A stretch of 64,000 nucleotides of DNA from Arthrobacter sp. 9V (GTDB taxonomy: Bacteria > Actinomycetota > Actinomycetes > Actinomycetales > Micrococcaceae): assembly GCF_902506065.1 (NCBI RefSeq), contig NZ_LR732912.1, positions 2,537,016 to 2,601,015 on the forward strand, in the 5' to 3' direction. Below the pieces are notes generated by a model. It was not told the DNA's origin. It made no database searches and saw only the letters and a program-made list of their open reading frames with translations. This document shows positions 1-8,539 of this stretch, one piece after another (within the stretch, counting starts at the first letter, position 1; each line of letters opens with the position of its first letter). A program made the position numbers and the translations under genes.

Positions 1-1205
1 TCTACCTCTTCGCGAACGACTATCACTCATGCTGGATGAACAGCGCGGCGCTCACGAGACTCGGCATCACCAGTGACACACCCGACCCGATTGGAGGACG
101 TATAGAACGTGACGCCGACGGCCAGGCCACCGGCATGCTGTACGAAACTGCGCTCAAGTTTGTGTGGTCACATCGTGACGCGATGACCACAGACGCACAG
201 CGGGACGCCGACATCGACCGAGTAGTGGCCGCCTACCTTGCATCTGGCGTTACTGCGGCTGTAGACATGGCCCTTGAGGAAAATGGACTCGCCGCGCTCA
301 ACCGCGCCGCCGAACGTGGAGCGCTACCTTTGCGGATCGACGCGCACTGGTTCATCCTCAACACGGGACAGGACGCCGCCAATCTCGCACAGGTGGCCCG
401 CGCTGCCGAGCTCGCGGCGGAAAACCATCCGGGCGTGCGTGTTCTCGGCATCAAGTTGCTGGTGGACGGCACGATCGACGCGTGCACCGCAGCGATGAAA
501 CACCCCTATGCCGACGGTTCGAACGCCGAAACGATATGGCCCGCCGAACGGCTGTTCCCTGTGATCGCTGCGGCGGATGCTGCGGGTCTTCAGATCGCGA
601 TGCATGCCATCGGGGACCACGCCAGCACACTCGCATTGGACGCGATCGAGGATGCCATGGTCGCGAACGGCGATCTTGATCGTCGCCATCGCATCGAGCA
701 CCTGGAATACGCGGCACCCGGCACGGCCGAACGGATGTCCCGGCTGGGTGTGACCGCATCGATGCAACCAGTACACGCCGACCTCGCGATCTTCCCGAAC
801 TGGAGTGCGCAGCTTGGTGACGAACGGGTCGACCGCGCATTCGCCTGGTCTGAGTACGAGGATGCAGGGGCGCTGCTCGCGTTCTCCACGGACGCCCCAA
901 CCGCCCCCTTCGAGGCACTCACCAACATGTACGTAGCTGCCACCCGATCCTCCGCGCTCAATCCGTCCCTTCCGACCGAGCAACCGCAGTACGCCATGCC
1001 GCTGGAACGAGCTATCACACACGCTACGAGAGATGCTGCCGCGTCGGTTGGCGACGGTGAGTGGCGCGGCCGTATCGCTGTGGGGCAAGCCGCCGATTTC
1101 TGTGTGCTCGACACCGACCCATTCACCGATGGTGAGTCGTCGCTGCTCACCGCCCGCATCGTGCGCACGTTCATCGCAGGACGGGAGGAGTACTCGGTGG
1201 AGTAA
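1..1205 (+). CDS. Amidohydrolase family 3 (YtcJ-like), 5'-truncated by window edge
   Basis: The reading frame is open from the first base (codons from position 3), so the true start lies upstream. The first visible residues (NDYHSCWMNSAALTRLGI) match the D-x-H-x-x-W-x-N-S stretch of YtcJ-type amidohydrolases. Later metal or active-site blocks are visible: HAIGDHA, HRIEHLE and FSTDAP followed by PFEALTNMYVA. The N-terminal HxH metal pair of the family is outside the window. These are cytosolic TIM-barrel hydrolases of amide or N-formyl bonds with variable substrates, so no specific reaction can be assigned. The gene is followed by a hairpin terminator and converges on the lysR gene. Confidence 0.85.
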   Translation, partial: YLFANDYHSCWMNSAALTRLGITSDTPDPIGGRIERDADGQATGMLYETALKFVWSHRDAMTTDAQRDADIDRVVAAYLASGVTAAVDMALEENGLAALNRAAERGALPLRIDAHWFILNTGQDAANLAQVARAAELAAENHPGVRVLGIKLLVDGTIDACTAAMKHPYADGSNAETIWPAERLFPVIAAADAAGLQIAMHAIGDHASTLALDAIEDAMVANGDLDRRHRIEHLEYAAPGTAERMSRLGVTASMQPVHADLAIFPNWSAQLGDERVDRAFAWSEYEDAGALLAFSTDAPTAPFEALTNMYVAATRSSALNPSLPTEQPQYAMPLERAITHATRDAAASVGDGEWRGRIAVGQAADFCVLDTDPFTDGESSLLTARIVRTFIAGREEYSVE

Positions 1206-1320
1206 GGCGGAGCCGCATGATCGCTGCACCAACATGCAGTGATCCCTGATGACCTTCGGGTGAACGGTATTCCACCCGCATCCACGCGTCATCGGGCAGC
1301 TCGTGTCCCTCGCAAACTCG

Positions 1321-1350
1321 AAGTGCCCGTGGCGATCACCACGGGCACTT
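1321..1350. terminator. Bidirectional hairpin terminator
   Basis: A perfect 12-bp inverted repeat (1321-1332 and 1339-1350) encloses the 6-base loop CGATCA. It sits between the convergent amidohydrolase and lysR genes, which suits a shared terminator. There is no long T run on either side. Confidence 0.7.
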
Positions 1351-1433
1351 TCAGTTGACCATATCGCTTGGGTGTTCATTTCCGCGATGGACGGGCCATG
1401 CCCACGACGGCGGACCCGCGCGCTCACCTGGGG

Positions 1434-2375
1434 TCAGTCGAGTAGCGCTACGCCGAACTCGGCGACGACGGCCCGCAATTCCCTGACGTAGTGCTGTGCT
1501 TGGTCGGTGAGCGGGATCGCGGCGTGGCCGATCCAGCCGATCTCTATGCGTTCGTCAACGTCGAGAGGGATGGCGACGATCTCCGGGTCGAGCTCCCCGC
1601 TGATGATGCCCGTGGAGATCGTGTAGCCGTGGAGCCCGATCATGAGGTTGAAGATTGTGGCACGGTCAGAGACCCGGATCTCCTGCTTACTGGACATGGT
1701 GGAGAGAATCTCTTCGGCGAAGTAAAAGGAGTTGTTCGCACCTTGATCGAAGGTCAGCCGCGGCATCCCGGCGAGGTCATCGAGGGTCGCACGCTCTTTT
1801 GAAGCGAGCGGGTTGTTCCGTGCGACGAAAATGTGTGGATCGGCGAGGAAAAGCGGAGTGAACGCGAGCCCGGATTCCCGGAGCAGCTTGTCGATGACCT
1901 TCCGGTTGAAATCGTTCCGGTAGAGGATGCCTATCTCGCTGCGCAGCGTCCGGACATCCTCAATGATGTCCCAGGTGCGGGACTCACGGAGCGAGAACTC
2001 GTATTCGGCCACATCAGTGGCCTTGACCATCCGGACGAAGGCGTCCACCGCAAAAGAGTAGTGCTGCGTTGACACCCCGAGCAGACGTCGCCGCGGTGGC
2101 CTGCCTAGGTAGCGCTGCTCGAGGAGCGCAAACTGCTCCACGACCTGCCTCGCGTAGCCGAGGAACTCTACCCCGTCGGCGGTGAGGGTGGCCCCGCGGG
2201 CGGAACGAACCAGGAGCGCACGGCCAACCCGGGCCTCAAGGTCCTTCATCGATGCGGACATTGTCGGCTGCGCTACGTAGAGAAGATCGGCAGCCGCGGA
2301 GATCGACCCCTCTGCTGCAACTTCTATGAAGTAGCGGAGCTGCTGCAGGGTCAATCCGCTCGATATCTGGGCCAT
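1434..2375 (-). CDS. LysR family transcriptional regulator
   Basis: The product is 313 residues, the usual LysR length. Residues about 8-65 form the winged helix-turn-helix (LQQLRYFIEVAAEGSISAAA, then a recognition helix with VAQPTMSASMKDLE). The rest is a periplasmic-binding-protein-like effector domain. It is transcribed away from mesX, and the roughly 120-bp shared intergenic region carries ATAG/CTAT half-sites. By family habit it probably controls itself and the divergent mesX-mesD-flavin reductase genes, perhaps sensing a sulfur metabolite. The effector is not visible from sequence. Confidence 0.9.
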   Translation of the reverse strand: MAQISSGLTLQQLRYFIEVAAEGSISAAADLLYVAQPTMSASMKDLEARVGRALLVRSARGATLTADGVEFLGYARQVVEQFALLEQRYLGRPPRRRLLGVSTQHYSFAVDAFVRMVKATDVAEYEFSLRESRTWDIIEDVRTLRSEIGILYRNDFNRKVIDKLLRESGLAFTPLFLADPHIFVARNNPLASKERATLDDLAGMPRLTFDQGANNSFYFAEEILSTMSSKQEIRVSDRATIFNLMIGLHGYTISTGIISGELDPEIVAIPLDVDERIEIGWIGHAAIPLTDQAQHYVRELRAVVAEFGVALLD

Positions 2376-2400
2376 AGGAAAATTCTATATCAATGCATAG
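2374..2400. promoter_or_regulatory. Putative LysR operator with three spaced ATAG/CTAT half-sites
   Basis: ATAG (2374-2377), CTAT (2385-2388) and ATAG (2397-2400) form two overlapping inverted repeats with 7- and 8-base spacers, of the T-N11-A kind bound by LysR proteins. The first half-site overlaps the lysR start codon, which fits autorepression. The assignment is by position and symmetry only. Confidence 0.45.
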
Positions 2401-2495
2401 CAACCACTAGTTACCTGATATCCCTCGCCAGACTGCACTATGGATACATCCCCTTCGGAAAGGCCGTCTCCGGCCCATCAACGGAATGGCAGCAC

Positions 2496-3488
2496 ATGGC
2501 AGACGACTTCACCTTCAGCATCACCACCACCCCCTTCGACGAGGACTACTCCCCGTCGGAAGGCTCGCGGATCACCACGAATTTCGCCAACTTGGCACGG
2601 GGCGAGCACCGCCAGGAGAACCTCCGCAACGCCTTGACCATGATCCGGCGCCGCTTCAACGATCTGGCAAGCTGGGACAACCCGGACCGGGACCGTTACA
2701 CGCTCGAGCTTGAGATCGTCTCCGTGCAGATAGAGTTCACTGCCGAAGGTACGGACCAGAAGTTCCCCCTGTTCGAGGTTCTCGACATCCAGATCGTCGA
2801 CCAACTGAACGGGGTCCGCCACCAAGGAATCGTGGGGAACAACTTCTCCTCCTACGTCCGTGACTTCGACTTCAGCGTGGTACTGCCGGCGGCATCAGCG
2901 GAGGCAGGCAAGCCCACCGTTCCCGAGGACTTCGGCGATCTGCACGGCAAACTGTTCCAGCAATTCCTCGATTCCCCGGCATGCCAGGAACGTTTCCCGC
3001 AGCCGCCAGTGGTGTGCATCAGCGTCTCCACGACCAAGACGTACCGGCGAACGGAAAACCATCACCCCGTCCTGGGCGTCGAGTACCAGCAGGACGAGTT
3101 CTCACTGACCGACGCGTACTTCGCAAAGATGGGGCTGCAGGTCCGCTACTTCATGCCACGCGGCAGCGTAGCGCCGCTGGCCTTCTATTTCCGCGGCGAC
3201 CTGCTCAACGACTACACCAACCTGCAGCTCATCGGCACGATCAGCACCATGGAGACGTTCCAGAAGATCTACCGCCCGGAAATTTACAACGCGAACTCCG
3301 CCGCCGCCGTCGTCTATCAGCCGAGCCTGGGAGAGCAGGATTACTCGCGGACCCAGATCGATTACGACCGCGTCGAGCGCAGTCAGCTCGCGGTCACCCA
3401 GGCGAAGTACACCGAGGAACACTTCATCACGCCCCACAAGGATCTATTGGACCAGTGGACCGCCAAACACCCCGCTCTCGTCAACTGA
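2496..3488 (+). CDS. mesX: MesX (DUF1852), partner of oxygen-dependent methionine synthase MesD
   Basis: The 330-residue protein has the features of DUF1852 (FTFSITTTPFDEDYSP near the start; DRYTLELEIVSVQIEF; GIVGNNFSSYVRDFDFSV). DUF1852 genes sit directly upstream of MesD, one of the short folate-independent methionine synthases, and MesX is reported to be needed for MesD function in aerobic bacteria. The chemistry of MesX is not established. Here it is 20 bp upstream of mesD, with a flavin reductase gene behind, and all three are probably one transcript. No signal peptide is seen, so the protein should be cytosolic. The start at 2496 is the first ATG of the conserved block. Confidence 0.88.
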   Translation: MADDFTFSITTTPFDEDYSPSEGSRITTNFANLARGEHRQENLRNALTMIRRRFNDLASWDNPDRDRYTLELEIVSVQIEFTAEGTDQKFPLFEVLDIQIVDQLNGVRHQGIVGNNFSSYVRDFDFSVVLPAASAEAGKPTVPEDFGDLHGKLFQQFLDSPACQERFPQPPVVCISVSTTKTYRRTENHHPVLGVEYQQDEFSLTDAYFAKMGLQVRYFMPRGSVAPLAFYFRGDLLNDYTNLQLIGTISTMETFQKIYRPEIYNANSAAAVVYQPSLGEQDYSRTQIDYDRVERSQLAVTQAKYTEEHFITPHKDLLDQWTAKHPALVN

Positions 3489-3508
3489 CCCACGGAGAAA
3501 CGTCAATC

Positions 3509-4555
3509 ATGAACACACTTTTGCCCACCACCGTTGTTGGAAGCCTGCCCAAACCCTCGTGGCTCGCACAGCCCGAGACTCTGTGGTCTCCCTGGAAACT
3601 GGAGGGAGATGCGCTGCTCGAGGGCAAGCAGGATGCGCTGCGCATCGCCATCCATGAGCAGAGCCGACGCGGCATCGACATCGTCAGCGACGGCGAGCAA
3701 ACCCGCCAGCACTTCGTCACCACCTTCATCGAGCATCTCAGCGGGGTCGACTTTGAACAGCGCAAGACCGTGCGCATCCGCGATCGCTACGACGCGAGCG
3801 TGCCCACCGTCGTCGGGCCGGTGCGCCGCGAGCGGCCGGTATTCGTCGACGACGCGAAGTTCCTCCGCGCAACCACCGACCGGCCGATCAAATGGACCCT
3901 TCCCGGTCCCATGACCATGGTGGACACGCTCTTCGATGACCACTACAAGAGCCGCGAGAAGCTGGCCTGGGAGTTCGCTGCGATCCTGAACCAGGAAGCG
4001 AAAGAACTGGAGGCGGCCGGCGTGGACATCATCCAGTTCGACGAGCCCGCGTTCAACGTCTTCCTCGATGAGGTCAAGGACTGGGGCGTGGCTGCGCTTG
4101 AGCGAGCGGCAGAAGGGCTGCGTGCGGAGACCGCCGTACATATCTGCTACGGCTACGGGATCAAGGCAAACAACGACTGGAAGGCGACGCTCGGCTCGCA
4201 GTGGCGGCAGTACGAGGAAACGTTCCCGCTGCTTCAGAGCTCCAGCATCGACATCATCTCGCTGGAATCCCAGAACTCCCACGTGCCTATGGACCTCATC
4301 GAGCTCCTCCGCGGCAAGAAAGTCATGCTCGGGGCAATCGACGTCGCAAGCGAGACCATCGAGACCCCGGAGGAAGTCGCCGACACCCTCCGCAAGGCCC
4401 TGCAGTTCGTCGATGCGGACAAGCTCATTGCCAGCTCCAACTGCGGCATGGCCCCGTTCCCCCGGGACGTCGCACTGGCCAAGCTGAGTGCCCTCAGCGC
4501 AGGGACGGATATCGTTCGCGAGGAACTCGAGCGCTCCGCACCCAAGGTGCCATAA
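3509..4555 (+). CDS. mesD: MesD-type folate-independent methionine synthase
   Basis: The product is 348 residues, corresponding only to the C-terminal catalytic half of cobalamin-independent MetE. Zinc ligands are visible: H-x-C in VHICYGYG (about residues 210-212), Glu in ISLESQNSH and Cys in SSNCGMAPFPRD (about residue 311). The N-terminal folate-binding half is absent, which defines the short folate-independent enzymes, and coupling to MesX assigns it to the MesD family. It should make methionine from homocysteine with an unidentified methyl donor. The ATG at 3509 follows a GGAG site and begins the conserved TTVVGSLPKP block; a longer in-frame ORF begins inside mesX but is not real. Confidence 0.9.
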   Translation: MNTLLPTTVVGSLPKPSWLAQPETLWSPWKLEGDALLEGKQDALRIAIHEQSRRGIDIVSDGEQTRQHFVTTFIEHLSGVDFEQRKTVRIRDRYDASVPTVVGPVRRERPVFVDDAKFLRATTDRPIKWTLPGPMTMVDTLFDDHYKSREKLAWEFAAILNQEAKELEAAGVDIIQFDEPAFNVFLDEVKDWGVAALERAAEGLRAETAVHICYGYGIKANNDWKATLGSQWRQYEETFPLLQSSSIDIISLESQNSHVPMDLIELLRGKKVMLGAIDVASETIETPEEVADTLRKALQFVDADKLIASSNCGMAPFPRDVALAKLSALSAGTDIVREELERSAPKVP

Positions 4556-4557
4556 CG

Positions 4558-5130
4558 ATGTTTCACGCCTACCCCCCAGACACTTGGCTCGGGGCTCCGG
4601 AGCAAAGCTTCCCGTCCTCCCTCTCGGCTGACGAATTTAAAGCACTGTTTCGTGGCCACCCGGGCGGTGTCGCCGTCATCACGGCGGATGCCGGCGAAGG
4701 GCCGGTGGCACTGACAGTATCGTCGGTGGTGTCAGTGAGTGCCGAACCTCCGTTGCTGATTTTCTCGGTCTCGGCACTGTCCTCAGCATCGGCCGTGCTT
4801 TCCCGCGCTGAAACCGTCGTGGTGCACCTGCTGGACGCGCACGACGTCGACCTGGCGAAGTTCGGAGCGACCCCCGGCGCCGGCCGCTTCAACCAGACAC
4901 ACCGCTGGTCGGCCCTTGCAACCGGCGAAGCGGTGTATGACGACGTCCGCGCCTGGGTGCGCTGCGCCGTCATCAATCGCATGGAGGTAGGGACATCCAC
5001 CATCATCGCCGTTCACGCCCTGGAGTCCCGCGTGATGCGTGACGTCCCAGCGGGAGAACCCGGCGACGCCCTGGTCTACCACAACCGTTCCTGGCACCGT
5101 CTGGGCGAGCATTCCAAGCTCGACGGCTAA
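4558..5130 (+). CDS. Flavin reductase-like domain protein
   Basis: The 190-residue protein carries the FMN-binding split-barrel of flavin reductases: FRGHPGGVAVITADAGEGPV, then SVVSVSAEPPLLIFSVS, and a C-terminal DALVYHNRSWHRL. Such enzymes use NAD(P)H to make free FMNH2 for partner monooxygenases. The ATG lies 3 bases after the mesD stop, so translation is coupled. In this position it may supply reduced flavin to the oxygen-dependent MesX/MesD reaction, or to the five luciferase-like monooxygenases downstream, which otherwise have no obvious reductase in the window. Both roles are inference; the family call is firm. Confidence 0.85.
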   Translation: MFHAYPPDTWLGAPEQSFPSSLSADEFKALFRGHPGGVAVITADAGEGPVALTVSSVVSVSAEPPLLIFSVSALSSASAVLSRAETVVVHLLDAHDVDLAKFGATPGAGRFNQTHRWSALATGEAVYDDVRAWVRCAVINRMEVGTSTIIAVHALESRVMRDVPAGEPGDALVYHNRSWHRLGEHSKLDG

Positions 5131-5170
5131 GCGCCTCGCCAACAACGCGGGGCGCCAAGCCGAACAGCGC

Positions 5171-5200
5171 ACGACGGCGGGAGGTAACTCCCGCCGTCGT
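5171..5200 (+). terminator. Hairpin terminator after mesX-mesD-flavin reductase
   Basis: A perfect 13-bp stem (5171-5183 and 5188-5200) carries a GTAA tetraloop and is followed by CCTCGTTAAC. It closes the mes operon and separates it from the clamp-like gene. Confidence 0.8.
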
Positions 5201-5288
5201 CCTCGTTAACGTCGGCGCGTCCATCGACTTCCTGAACGGCTCGGATGCAACCCTGATCTGCACGCATGCGATGAGGGATGATGGCACT

Positions 5289-6773
5289 GTGCCAGAAATT
5301 AAGAAGTGGGAATTCAAGCGATTGATTGACGAGCTCTCAGATGACCAGTACAGCCTGGTCATTCAAGCACTTCGGGACGCGAGGCTGACATGGCCGGGCT
5401 GGACCGACCGCCTCAGCCCAACGATCGACCCTCCAAAACCAGCCGAGCCGTTCAGATTTCATATCCCCTTGATGCGACTCGTCTCGGCACTCGATCTGGT
5501 CAGGACGGGGGCTGACTACTCCCCTACAGGCGCCACCAAAGGCGGCATCTGGCTGCAACCCCTTCAAGACGGCGTAAGAATGTGTTCAAGCAGCGACTTC
5601 GCCGCAGCCATCTGCGACCTCGAAGCAAACGTTGACGTCCCAGGAACTGCTGTCATCGACTCTCGCGAGTTCTGGCAGATTGTCGATGCACTCCGGAAAG
5701 GGCTGCCTTCGGCGGCGCGAGCAGCCGCAATAGCAACGATCGAGCATGACGGAGAAGAGCGAGCACGCATCAGCGTTGGTGGGCGGTCCCACCTAGCTGC
5801 AATACTGACCCGCGTTATTGACGAACCCGAGCTACCCCCGCGAGCGGATGCCACGGTCAGGGTGCATACAGTTGCAGGTTTCAAGCAAGCAGTCCCTTTC
5901 GCATCAGCTTCCGCTGGGAGCAACACGACCGGCCCGGACCCCCGAGAACCAAATCAAGTGGCCCTCCGAACCTTGGATGGGCGCCTCGTCCTCGATGCCA
6001 TCGACCGGTACTCCTATGCCCAGTCCGCCGTCCTCGCCCGGCACGACTCAGACTTCACCACTTCCCTTAATAACCGCTGGCTTCAGGACGTCACCCAAGC
6101 AATCAGCAGCGGCGAAATCCACCTCGGTGAGACAACATCGCCGGCGGGCAAGAAGCTCGTCATGATCGCTGGAAGCCACTGGGCGGCTTGGACAAGCAAG
6201 GTTGCCCCCTGGAAAGAAACCCATAATCCTGCCGACTGCAATATCACCGCGTCGGCGACGTTCAATAGCAAGAAAGTCTTCTCCTATCTCTCCGAGGCAA
6301 AACGCCTGGCCGAGTCCTCGCGAACCGGCTACAAGAGCGGGATCGTCAGAGTGCAGCTGGAGCAGGATTTCCTACACATCTCTTCTGCCACTAGCCAAGA
6401 GACCGCTCGTACCGGTTCCATCCGTGTCGAAGCGCAAACCAATAATCAACAACCCGCGAGCACATATTTGGCAGTTCAGCGACTGCACGGCGCACTACGA
6501 CACTTCACGAACCACGACGTCACGATCCACCTCACTGACACCACCGCGGTTTACCTCACCACCCCTGGATACCACCCAGCGACCACCCTCCCGCTCTCTG
6601 GGCGATACCCGCACGAAAGCGCCGGAACACTAGCCTCGTCGGTGGGTGGCGGAGTGCTCGCTCATTTCCCACGCCCCCGACGTGGCAGTTGGCAGCCAAC
6701 AACAAAGAGTAATCGGCCAATCGGAGCGGCCAGCCAGCTCCGCACACCTAAGTATTCTGCGTCATGTCAATAA
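5289..6773 (+). CDS. Divergent DNA polymerase III beta-clamp (DnaN)-like protein with terminal extensions
   Basis: The 494-residue product shows three successive clamp-like segments. Segment 1 (about 54-185) has GGIWLQPLQDGVRMCSSSDF, then VPGTAVIDSREFWQIVDAL and ARISVGGRSHLAAI. Segment 2 (about 190-315) has VALRTLDGRLVLDAIDRYSYA, the counterpart of the 'atDryrLA' motif of DnaN. Segment 3 (about 320-430) ends in VTIHLTDTTAVYLTTPG, matching the last strands of a clamp. About 50 residues precede segment 1 and about 65 follow segment 3, replacing the usual MPM(R/L) C-terminus. GTG at 5289 follows GAGGGA; ATG at 5271 is the alternative. The gene stands alone and looks less GC-rich than its neighbours, suggesting transfer. 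Housekeeping DnaN is about 370-390 residues, so this is a paralogue. Homology is judged by eye. Confidence 0.7.
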   Translation: MPEIKKWEFKRLIDELSDDQYSLVIQALRDARLTWPGWTDRLSPTIDPPKPAEPFRFHIPLMRLVSALDLVRTGADYSPTGATKGGIWLQPLQDGVRMCSSSDFAAAICDLEANVDVPGTAVIDSREFWQIVDALRKGLPSAARAAAIATIEHDGEERARISVGGRSHLAAILTRVIDEPELPPRADATVRVHTVAGFKQAVPFASASAGSNTTGPDPREPNQVALRTLDGRLVLDAIDRYSYAQSAVLARHDSDFTTSLNNRWLQDVTQAISSGEIHLGETTSPAGKKLVMIAGSHWAAWTSKVAPWKETHNPADCNITASATFNSKKVFSYLSEAKRLAESSRTGYKSGIVRVQLEQDFLHISSATSQETARTGSIRVEAQTNNQQPASTYLAVQRLHGALRHFTNHDVTIHLTDTTAVYLTTPGYHPATTLPLSGRYPHESAGTLASSVGGGVLAHFPRPRRGSWQPTTKSNRPIGAASQLRTPKYSASCQ

Positions 6774-6883
6774 CTAAACTTCCAGCTGCGAACAAGGACA
6801 AGTTCGCGCAGCATCACTTCGAAACACCGAATTCCGTGAGGGTGCACGCAGCCGGAGGCAACTGCGGGATAAGGGAGGTACCT

Positions 6884-8539
6884 CTAGCCCGTCACCCGCC
6901 CCGGAATCGCGGAAATCAGTTGGCGGGTGTACTCCTGAGTGGGGCTGTCCAGCACTTCGAGTGCCTCCCCGATTTCCACCAATTTCCCGGCCTGCATCAC
7001 CGCCACGCGGTCTGAGATTTGCTGCACCACTGCAAGATCATGCGAGATGAACAGGTAGCTTAAGGACTCCTGCGCTTGCAGCTCAGCCAACAACGACAGG
7101 ATCTGCGCTTGCACGGAAACGTCCAAGGCAGACACGGCTTCATCCAGCACCACCAGCTCCGGTTTCAACGCCAAGGCCCGGGCGATGGCCACACGCTGAC
7201 GTTGGCCGCCAGAGAGTTCCGCCGGACGACGGGAACCGTAGTCCACGGGAAGATGGACTTCCTCAAGCAACGCCTTCACCCTGCCCTTCCGATCAGCCGG
7301 TGTGCCGTCCGCAAAGGCCCGCAGTGGCTCGGCAATGATGTCCTCCACAGTGAAACGAGGGTCCAGAGATGCGTAGGGACTCTGGAACACCACTTGGAAC
7401 CGGCGTCGGAGCTGGCGCAGCCTCTCTCCTTTCGCACTGGCCAGATCCACGCCGTCGAACACCACCGAACCGGACGTCGGTTTGTCCAACCTCAGCAACA
7501 AGCGGGCAACAGTGCTCTTTCCGGAGCCGGACTCCCCCACCAGCGCCAAAGTTTCGCCGCGGTTGATATTCAGCGAAACATCGTCGACGGCGGTCAGCGA
7601 TCTTGTGCCTCCGGTTGCACGCGGAAGTGTGAAGACTTTCCTGAGCGACTTGGCCTCCACCAGAGTTGAGCCGGACGCAGTACCGCCGGCCGGCGTCGTC
7701 CCCCGGTCAACAACTGGCACCGTTGGCCGCAGCCTGCGCGGGTTCAGCCCCGGTGCCGCTTCAATGAGTTGCCGGGTGTAGCTGTGCTGTGGGCTTCCCA
7801 GCACAGCCGCTGCTGACCCTTCCTCCACAATCTCTCCGCTACGCATCACAATAATGCGGTGCGCGCGGTCAGCCGCGACGCCGAGGTCGTGGGTGATCAG
7901 CAGGACCGCGGTCCCCCGCTCCTCGGTCAAGGCAGCAATGTTGTCCAGGATCTGCCGCTGTACCGTCACGTCCAGCGCACTGGTGGGCTCATCAGCGATG
8001 ACCAGTTTCGGCTGGGCAGCAAGCGCTGTGGCAATGAGGACACGTTGGCGCATGCCACCGGAGAACTGATGAGGAAACTGGCGCGCCCGGGAGGGAGCGT
8101 CGCGGATTCCGGATTCCTCCAGCAACCTGACGGCACTCTGCCGCGCAGCCTTCCTGGGCTGGAGCCGGTGGATGGTGAGCGCTTCGGCCACTTGTTCGCC
8201 CACCCGTTGGAGGGGATCCAATGACGCCGTGGGGTCCTGCGGAATCAGCCCGATATCCTTGCCGCGCACCCCCTGCCACTCCTTGCGCGTCAGCTGCGTC
8301 AGGTCCGTGCCGTCGAAGGTCACGCTGCCGGACAAAACTCGGGCGTTGCCAGGCAAAAGGTTGATGATGGAATGCGCCGTGGTGGTCTTGCCGGAGCCCG
8401 ACTCCCCCACAATCGCCACGACTTCGCTCGCCCGGACCTCAAAGCTGACACCCGCCACCGCGTTCCGCGGGGATCCGTCCACCGCATAGTCCACACGTAG
8501 GTTCTCCACCTTCAACAGCGTTTCAGCAGGGGAGCTCAT
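6884..8539 (-). CDS. Peptide-type ABC transporter, fused double ATPase (DppD-DppF-like)
   Basis: The 551-residue protein holds two complete ABC ATPase domains. Domain 1 (about 8-260) has Walker A GESGSGKTT, signature FSGGMRQRV and Walker B LVIADEP. Domain 2 (about 290-545) has [18 protein letters not shown] and LVVLDEA. It energises the two permeases encoded just upstream, overlapping the second by 4 bp. The Cys-rich C-terminal segment typical of DppD/OppD is absent from both halves, unlike the ATPases at 51.5-54.5 kb. As the last gene of the riboswitch-controlled operon it probably imports an organosulfur compound. Confidence 0.93.
   Translation of the reverse strand: MSSPAETLLKVENLRVDYAVDGSPRNAVAGVSFEVRASEVVAIVGESGSGKTTTAHSIINLLPGNARVLSGSVTFDGTDLTQLTRKEWQGVRGKDIGLIPQDPTASLDPLQRVGEQVAEALTIHRLQPRKAARQSAVRLLEESGIRDAPSRARQFPHQFSGGMRQRVLIATALAAQPKLVIADEPTSALDVTVQRQILDNIAALTEERGTAVLLITHDLGVAADRAHRIIVMRSGEIVEEGSAAAVLGSPQHSYTRQLIEAAPGLNPRRLRPTVPVVDRGTTPAGGTASGSTLVEAKSLRKVFTLPRATGGTRSLTAVDDVSLNINRGETLALVGESGSGKSTVARLLLRLDKPTSGSVVFDGVDLASAKGERLRQLRRRFQVVFQSPYASLDPRFTVEDIIAEPLRAFADGTPADRKGRVKALLEEVHLPVDYGSRRPAELSGGQRQRVAIARALALKPELVVLDEAVSALDVSVQAQILSLLAELQAQESLSYLFISHDLAVVQQISDRVAVMQAGKLVEIGEALEVLDSPTQEYTRQLISAIPGRVTG

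Noticed and set aside
324-1427. A 367-codon minus-strand frame over the amidohydrolase
   Set aside because: The amidohydrolase motifs are on the plus strand, and the minus-strand product has no family pattern.
2440-2637. A small protein starting at 2440 upstream of mesX
   Set aside because: It overlaps mesX in another frame, has low-complexity Pro/Ser/Thr composition and no ribosome site.
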